From assembly GCA_030668045.1 (NCBI GenBank), contig DAOUUR010000175.1:1-5722 (forward strand): 5,722 nucleotides of DNA. The letters run 5' to 3'. Both the position numbers and the translations under genes were made by a program. The notes under the pieces are model-generated. The model had not been told where the DNA came from. It ran no database searches and worked only from the letters and a program-made list of their open reading frames with translations. The stretch's first letter is position 1; each line of letters starts with the position of its first letter. The stretch comes from a bacterium. Its GTDB lineage: Bacteria; Zixibacteria; MSB-5A5; GN15; FEB-12. Shown here one piece after another: positions 1-3,775 of this stretch.

Positions 1-284
1 CTGTGATCAGTTGGTCGTACTATGGCGAGAAGGGTATCGAATACATTGCCGGTAAGGCAGCCAAACTGCCATACAAGTGTCTGTTCATCCTCTTCACTCT
101 GATTGGCGCTCGTCTTGATCTGGTTGCAGTCTGGTCGTTTGCCGATATCGCCAATGGTCTGATGGCTATTCCCAACTTGGTGGCATTGCTGGGACTTTCG
201 GGCGCAATTACCGTCATTACGAAGAAATATTTTGATGAAAAAGCGGCCGGCGTTCATCAGCCATACAATTCAACGCAACTGTAA
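1..284 (+). CDS. Sodium:alanine (AGCS family) symporter, C-terminal fragment
   Basis: This is the last 93-94 codons of an integral inner-membrane carrier that would import alanine or a similar small amino acid with sodium. The gene is cut by the left edge; the reading frame is open from position 3 and stops at TAA 282-284. The GTG at position 3 is almost certainly an internal codon. The fragment carries the family's C-terminal signature: SYYGE near residue 5, then a hydrophobic helix at about 25-45, the stretch WSFADIANGLMAIPNL (44-59), a final helix at about 55-73, and a short charged cytoplasmic tail. The tryptophan, FADIANGLMA and IPNL positions are typical of AGCS transporters, whose full length is usually 450-550 residues, so most of the protein lies outside. 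The next gene starts 36 bases downstream on the same strand without a visible terminator. The family call is firm; the substrate is inferred from the family. Confidence 0.87.
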   Translation, partial: VISWSYYGEKGIEYIAGKAAKLPYKCLFILFTLIGARLDLVAVWSFADIANGLMAIPNLVALLGLSGAITVITKKYFDEKAAGVHQPYNSTQL

Positions 285-320
285 TCTTCCCGGCGCACCG
301 ATTCGTCTCACAGGATCGAC

Positions 321-1877
321 ATGAATAGATTCCCCGCTCACATCGTCCTGATTGCCCTCTTCCCGGTCCTCTTCCTCTATGCCAATAACGTAGCCGAAGT
401 CTCCGTCTCTGAAATCATCTTTCCCACACTGATCGTTCTGCTCGTCGCCGGAATTCTGTATGCCATCGCTGCCCAGATAACCGGAGCACACCAGAAAAGC
501 GCCTTGATCGTCTCGTTGTTCGTGCTGCTCTTTTTCTCGTTTAGCCATATCGCCGATGCGGTCTCCGGATCAACCTTGTGGGGAATATCAATTGGACGCG
601 GGCGCTATATGCTTGCGGCAACAATTTTATTCTTCACTCTCGGCTCCTGGATGATATCGCGAATAAAAACCAGGATCGGACAGGTAACACAGATAGCCAA
701 CGCCTTCGCTGCCGTTATGATCCTCTCCTCAATCAGCGCCGGTCTGTTTAATTTTGCCGCCGGTTCCATCTCGCCTGCGACCGACGTTGTTCTTACTGCA
801 ACCAAAACCCCAACCAGCAAACCCGACATCTACTATCTGGTGGTGGACGCCTACGCCCGCGATGATATTCTCCGCGAAGTTTTCAACCACGACAACAGCA
901 ACTTTGTCGATTTCCTTGAGGATAACGGGTTCTTCGTAGCCTCTCAAAGCAACGCCAACTATCCCCAAACGATCCTTTCGTTACCATCGTCGCTGAACAT
1001 GACGTATCTGGATGAGATCGCATCGACAATGGGGCCCGATACAAAGAACACGCTGCCATTGGCAAAGATGATCGCGAGTAACCGTGTTGCCGAATTTCTT
1101 GCCGGTCTCGGTTATCAGACAGTCTGCTTTTCATCCGGCGTTGGATTTACTGAGCTGAAAGGTTTTGATCAGTACCTTTCCGATTCATGGATAATGAGCG
1201 ATTTCGAGAACATGCTATTATGGATGACACCGATCCCGCGTATTGTTTTCGCCCTCGAATCAAAATCGACGTACAACCAAGCCTGCCGTCAGCGCCTGCT
1301 CTACACGCTTGAGAATCTATCTAATATCCCGGATCACAAATATCCCCGCTTCATATTCGCTCACCTCATGGCGCCCCACGCACCCTTTCTCTTTGATGCC
1401 GAAGGAAATGAGTTGAACCCCGGCGGACGGTTGACCTTTTTTGATGCGGGCAATTTCGCCGACGTTAATCAATACCGCCAACAGTACAGCGACTACGTTA
1501 CCTGGCTTAACCAACAGCTCACCAGGACCATATCGGCAATTCTCGCCAACTCCGACCGACCGCCGGTCATTCTACTGCAATCGGATCATGGGATCGACTC
1601 GTACCTGATGTGGGGCGATTCGAGCGAGGCCGCTATGCGCGAACGGATGGCTATTCTCAATGCGTATTATTTACCGGATACTGCCGGTATCGGTCTTTAC
1701 GATCAGATCAGTCCCGTCAATTCATTCCGGGTGATTCTCAACCATCTGTTTGGAACCGGCCTGCCGATACTCGAGGACCGTTCCTACTTTTCACCATACG
1801 ACTACCCGTATCGGTTCACCGATGTCACCAAGCAAGTAAACCCACCTGAGACAAAACAAACATCGCTGGACAAATAG
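321..1877 (+). CDS. Five-helix membrane enzyme with periplasmic sulfatase/alkaline-phosphatase-superfamily domain
   Basis: The 518-residue protein has five hydrophobic segments at about 5-22, 32-52, 60-78, 96-113 and 126-148. Basic residues cluster between helices 4 and 5 (RIKTR, 114-118), which places the C-terminal domain (about 165-500) outside the cytoplasm. That domain looks like the sulfatase branch of the alkaline phosphatase superfamily. A metal-ligand Asp lies in YYLVVDAYARDD (D176). A likely Thr nucleophile lies in SNANYPQT (T217), where classical sulfatases carry Cys or Ser in CxPxR, which is absent here. His ligands lie in AHLMAPHAPF (H348, H353), and a second metal site lies in LLQSDHG (D422, H423). 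Five helices plus an outer domain is also the plan of LtaS and of EptA/MCR/OpgB transferases, so it may move phosphoglycerol or phosphoethanolamine onto an envelope polymer, or hydrolyse a sulfate or phosphate ester. The reaction cannot be decided from sequence. ATG 321 has AGGA at 312-315, five bases upstream. Superfamily call good, function open. Confidence 0.8.
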   Translation: MNRFPAHIVLIALFPVLFLYANNVAEVSVSEIIFPTLIVLLVAGILYAIAAQITGAHQKSALIVSLFVLLFFSFSHIADAVSGSTLWGISIGRGRYMLAATILFFTLGSWMISRIKTRIGQVTQIANAFAAVMILSSISAGLFNFAAGSISPATDVVLTATKTPTSKPDIYYLVVDAYARDDILREVFNHDNSNFVDFLEDNGFFVASQSNANYPQTILSLPSSLNMTYLDEIASTMGPDTKNTLPLAKMIASNRVAEFLAGLGYQTVCFSSGVGFTELKGFDQYLSDSWIMSDFENMLLWMTPIPRIVFALESKSTYNQACRQRLLYTLENLSNIPDHKYPRFIFAHLMAPHAPFLFDAEGNELNPGGRLTFFDAGNFADVNQYRQQYSDYVTWLNQQLTRTISAILANSDRPPVILLQSDHGIDSYLMWGDSSEAAMRERMAILNAYYLPDTAGIGLYDQISPVNSFRVILNHLFGTGLPILEDRSYFSPYDYPYRFTDVTKQVNPPETKQTSLDK

Positions 1878-1989
1878 GCGCACATACCATACTCTTTGTG
1901 TTGATGAAAGCAAGACGAATCATAGGACGACGATTCAGGAATAGTCCCAGGCAACCGATACTTGCTAAAAAGGAGTAAATGCGACGACG
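1878..1989 (+). other. Intergenic gap between membrane enzyme and epimerase, with short basic ORF
   Basis: This is a 112-base spacer. I see no convincing terminator hairpin followed by T residues and no good sigma70 hexamer pair, so read-through from the upstream gene is plausible. It contains a 24-codon ORF from ATG 1904 to TAA 1976-1978. Its product is very basic (MKARRIIGRRFRNSPR, then QPILAKKE), but it has no Shine-Dalgarno sequence in front of it. Its last codons (AAA AAG GAG TAA) coincide with the ribosome binding site serving the epimerase. A nine-base direct repeat, GACGACGAT, occurs at 1926-1934 and 1983-1991, the second copy running into the epimerase start. The peptide is likely a chance reading, though a leader role cannot be excluded. 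Confidence 0.4.
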
Positions 1990-1993
1990 ATGA
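1967..1993 (+). promoter_or_regulatory. Shine-Dalgarno with four-codon micro-ORF (MRRR) overlapping the epimerase start
   Basis: A strong AAAAAGGAG tract (1967-1975) lies 14 bases before the epimerase ATG at 1990, which is longer than usual. Between them, an ATG at 1979-1981 opens ATG CGA CGA CGA TGA, whose stop (1991-1993) overlaps the epimerase start as ATGA. No other ATG, GTG or TTG start is available for the epimerase in its frame, because TAA at 1966-1968 closes it upstream and the Rossmann motif begins at residue 4. The first ATG is only three bases from the Shine-Dalgarno, so which start is preferred is not clear. Either the epimerase is initiated with a long spacer, or ribosomes terminate on the micro-ORF and restart. 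The sequence layout is directly visible; any regulatory role is inferred. Confidence 0.45.
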
Positions 1994-2922
1994 AATACTT
2001 GATTACCGGCGGCGCCGGATTTATTGGATCAAACATAGCCCGGCAACTTGTCTCAAAGGGCGACACGGTACGCATCCTGGACAATTTCTCTTCCGGCCGC
2101 AGGTCGAATCTGACCGATATCAATTCCAGTATTGAGCTGATCGAAGGCGACATCCGTGATTTCCCGACCGTTACCAAAGCGGTCGAGGGCATGGACTATG
2201 TTCTGCATCAGGCGGCGTTACCTTCGGTACCACGCTCAATTGACGATCCGATTACCAGCAATGCGGTCAATATTGACGGCACACTTAATGTCCTGGAAGC
2301 CTCCAAAAGGGCAGGGGTGAAGAAATTCGTAACCGCATCATCCTCGTCGGTTTACGGTGAGTCTGAAGAGTTACCCAAACACGAAGCGATGCGACCGTCG
2401 CCGCTCTCCCCTTACGCAGTGACAAAGCTGACCTGTGAGTACTACTGCCTGAACTACTGGCGACTGTATAAATTCCCGACTGTCTGCCTTCGCTACTTCA
2501 ATATCTTTGGCCCCTATCAGGACCCAGCGAGTCAGTACGCAGCCGTTGTTCCAAAATTCATTACCGCATTTCTCAATGGCGCACAGCCGACAGTTTTTGG
2601 CGATGGTGAACAGTCACGCGATTTCACCTACATTGACAATTGTGTCCAGGCCAATCTGCTGGCTGCAACCAACGATGACATCGTTGGCGACGTGTTCAAC
2701 GTTGCCTGTGCCGGCCAGTTCACGCTCAACCACCTGCTGGATACGCTGCGTAAAATCATGGGCGTTGATATTGAGGCGACCTATCAGTCACCACAGCCGG
2801 GTGATATCAAGCACTCGTTCGCCAATGTCAGCAAGCTGATGAAATTCGGATACGATCCAAAAGTCAGTTTCCACGACGGACTCAAGCAGACAGTCGAGTT
2901 TTTTCGCTCTCCTCAGAGCTGA
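1990..2922 (+). CDS. NAD-dependent UDP-sugar 4-epimerase (extended SDR, WbpP/Gne/GalE-like)
   Basis: This 310-residue cytoplasmic enzyme is an extended short-chain dehydrogenase that should interconvert C4 epimers of a UDP-hexose or UDP-N-acetylhexosamine for surface polysaccharide synthesis. The NAD-binding Rossmann motif GGAGFIG is at residues 7-13, the ribose-binding Asp at D31 in ILDNFSSG, and the adenine-side motif GDIRD at 53-57. The catalytic Ser lies in SSSSVYG (117-123), and the YxxxK pair is Y142/K146 in SPYAVTK. Substrate-domain motifs are LRYFNIFGPYQDP (167-179), YAAVVPKF (183-190) and GDGEQSRDFTYIDN (204-217). The block LHQAALPSVPRSIDDPITSN (72-91) is strongly reminiscent of the UDP-GlcNAc/GalNAc epimerases WbpP and TviC, which favours an N-acetylated substrate, although UDP-glucose or a uronate cannot be ruled out. 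The protein is complete, slightly short of the roughly 340 residues of WbpP, which has an extra N-terminal extension. The start context is unusual (see the micro-ORF). It converges with the next gene, 20 bases away. Confidence 0.88.
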   Translation: MKYLITGGAGFIGSNIARQLVSKGDTVRILDNFSSGRRSNLTDINSSIELIEGDIRDFPTVTKAVEGMDYVLHQAALPSVPRSIDDPITSNAVNIDGTLNVLEASKRAGVKKFVTASSSSVYGESEELPKHEAMRPSPLSPYAVTKLTCEYYCLNYWRLYKFPTVCLRYFNIFGPYQDPASQYAAVVPKFITAFLNGAQPTVFGDGEQSRDFTYIDNCVQANLLAATNDDIVGDVFNVACAGQFTLNHLLDTLRKIMGVDIEATYQSPQPGDIKHSFANVSKLMKFGYDPKVSFHDGLKQTVEFFRSPQS

Positions 2923-2942
2923 GCAATTATCGCTGGAGCCGA

Positions 2943-3458
2943 CTAACTCTCAATCGTAAACCGCCACCCGCAGTAATACTCTTCTCCCGCCTGCTGGTCG
3001 GGGGGACATCCGATGCATTCGGTCTTGATACGCGGGTCAATAGTATGGGCAAAACCTGAATACTCAACTACGCCAACAGACTTACACGGAAACAACGGCA
3101 GCTCCTTGCGCTTGCGAGCCGACTGCACGCGACAATCAACCATATAGAACTCGAATGATCGGTCAGTCTCGTTTCGGAACTCCTGTTTGTTGAGCACCGC
3201 ATAAAGACGGAAACCCAGCGCTTTTTTCAATCCTTCCAACCCACTGTCTCCATCGATACCGTGACGAGCCATTATCCGTTTGGCTTCAATTACGGTAAAT
3301 CGCTTCCAGGCTTCGGTATCAAGCTCAATGGCGGTTTCCATTCCAAACTGCTTCTCTGCGGCCTGAAACCACAGCCCATCATGAGCCAGCCAGTTCTTTG
3401 CAAAATCTGATATTACCGCCAGAAGCTGGTCTCGGTTGAGTTGCTTTAGCTGATCCAT
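2943..3458 (-). CDS. Cys-rich cytosolic protein, DUF6125-like, function unknown
   Basis: The 171-residue protein has no signal peptide or membrane segment and is predicted cytosolic. From memory it resembles the family now called DUF6125 (often labelled just 'cytosolic protein'), found in clostridia, deltaproteobacteria and other anaerobes. Recognisable blocks are AKNWLAHDGLWFQAAEKQFG (20-39), a helical ERFTVIEAKRIM-like stretch (WKRFTVIEAKRIM, 51-63), MVDCRVQSARKRK (106-118), FPCKSVGVVEYSGFA (123-137), IDPRIKTECIGCPPD (140-154) and YYCGW (161-165). Cysteines at 109, 125, 148, 151 and 163 sit in the most conserved-looking parts, with a CxxC pair, so they may bind a metal or a cofactor. A distant relation to L-2-amino-thiazoline-4-carboxylate hydrolases is possible but I cannot test it. 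The start ATG at 3458 has AAGGA (3473-3469 on this strand) ten bases upstream. It stands alone, convergent with the epimerase and divergent from the subtilase, so context gives no clear role. Confidence 0.75.
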   Translation of the reverse strand: MDQLKQLNRDQLLAVISDFAKNWLAHDGLWFQAAEKQFGMETAIELDTEAWKRFTVIEAKRIMARHGIDGDSGLEGLKKALGFRLYAVLNKQEFRNETDRSFEFYMVDCRVQSARKRKELPLFPCKSVGVVEYSGFAHTIDPRIKTECIGCPPDQQAGEEYYCGWRFTIES

Positions 3459-3527
3459 TCAGTTTCAATCCTTATGCTATCCTGTTCTCAGTGTCTTTTA
3501 GTGTAAGAAAAAGGTAGCTGGCGTCTG

Positions 3528-3556
3528 TTTACAAGGAACAATTTGGGTATTATTAT
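3528..3556 (+). promoter_or_regulatory. Putative sigma70-type promoter of the subtilase gene
   Basis: TTTACA (3528-3533) and TATTAT (3551-3556) each match five of six bases of the -35 and -10 consensus hexamers and are separated by exactly 17 bases. Transcription would begin near 3563, giving a leader of about 210 nt before the subtilase ATG at 3776. A perfect -35 hexamer TTGACA occurs further on at 3581-3586, but it lacks a good -10 at standard spacing. The consensus used is that of well-studied bacteria, so the call is only moderately secure if the host's main sigma factor differs. Confidence 0.4.
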
Positions 3557-3582
3557 GATTATGCTGGGACAACGGTTGCTTT

Positions 3583-3633
3583 GACAATAGTAAGTCGATG
3601 TTGAACCATTATGCAGCAAATGGTCTTATTGTC
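3583..3633 (+). repeat. Nested inverted repeats in the subtilase leader
   Basis: An outer pair, GACAATA (3583-3589) and TATTGTC (3627-3633), is extended by a G-T pair (3590/3626). It encloses an inner pair, ACCATT (3605-3610) and AATGGT (3619-3624), with an eight-base loop. As RNA this would form a two-helix arm with a 14-nt internal loop on the 5' side and a single unpaired base on the 3' side. It follows the putative promoter by about 20 bases. It could be an RNA structure, a regulator-binding site, or chance, since the stems are AT-rich and modest. Confidence 0.35.
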
Positions 3634-3667
3634 TCAAACAAACTTGCCAACAGTTGCGTCCCTAAAT

Positions 3668-3718
3668 GTAAGCAGTTGAATTGCAACAAGATGGTGCCCA
3701 GCTTACGGGCCGAGCCCG
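3668..3718 (+). repeat. Overlapping, mutually exclusive stems in the subtilase leader
   Basis: GTAAGC (3668-3673) is complementary to GCTTAC (3701-3706), enclosing a small GTTG/CAAC arm (3675-3678 with 3684-3687). GGGC (3707-3710) can pair either backwards with GCCC (3696-3699) or, as CGGGC (3706-3710), forwards with GCCCG (3714-3718) across a CGA triloop. The forward hairpin shares only base 3706 with the long stem, whereas the backward one conflicts with it in topology. Competing pairings of this type are a feature of RNA switches and attenuators, but no known riboswitch class is recognisable here. Confidence 0.3.
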
Positions 3719-3726
3719 GCATGTCA

Positions 3727-3750
3727 TTCGCTTCCGAATATGGAAGTGAA
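3727..3750 (+). promoter_or_regulatory. 24-base inverted repeat just before the subtilase ribosome binding site
   Basis: TTCGCTTCC (3727-3735) and GGAAGTGAA (3742-3750) form a nine-pair stem, with one G-T pair (3730/3747), around a six-base loop GAATAT. The repeat ends 12 bases before the GGAG ribosome binding site at 3763-3766. It is not followed by a T tract of terminator type (the next bases are CCCTAATTTTG). It could be a protein operator, or a 5' UTR hairpin that affects translation or mRNA stability. The inverted repeat is directly visible; its role is inferred. Confidence 0.4.
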
Positions 3751-3775
3751 CCCTAATTTTGTGGAGATGAGAAGT

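Larger units (their letters stand above)
3459..3775. other. Divergent intergenic region between DUF6125-like gene and subtilase
   Basis: These 317 bases contain no credible protein gene. Moving rightward they hold the ribosome binding site of the leftward gene (3469-3473), an AT-rich promoter zone (about 3500-3560) and then a leader for the rightward protease gene, with several inverted repeats at 3583-3750. The region is more AT-rich than the genes on either side up to about 3660, as expected for divergent promoters. I found no clear promoter for the leftward gene; the best -10-like hexamer on that strand is TACACT at 3505-3500, without a matching -35. Confidence 0.6.

Noticed and set aside
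270..548. 92-codon minus-strand reading across the start of the membrane enzyme
   Set aside because: Its highly charged Glu/Asp/Gln-rich product is what results from reading the antisense of hydrophobic-helix codons; the plus-strand frame is clearly the real one.
1919..1936. GAATC/GATTC pair in the gap before the epimerase as a hairpin
   Set aside because: Only five pairs across a ten-base loop with no extension; expected by chance.
2912..2923. Dyad CTCAG-AG-CTGAG at the epimerase stop, as a terminator between the convergent genes
   Set aside because: The stem has a two-base loop at full length, lies inside the last codons and has no following T tract on either strand.
3581..3612. TTGACA (3581) with CATTAT (3607) as a second promoter for the subtilase
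   Set aside because: The spacer is 20 bases and no better -10 occurs at 16-18 bases; the TTTACA/TATTAT pair upstream is a clearly better match.
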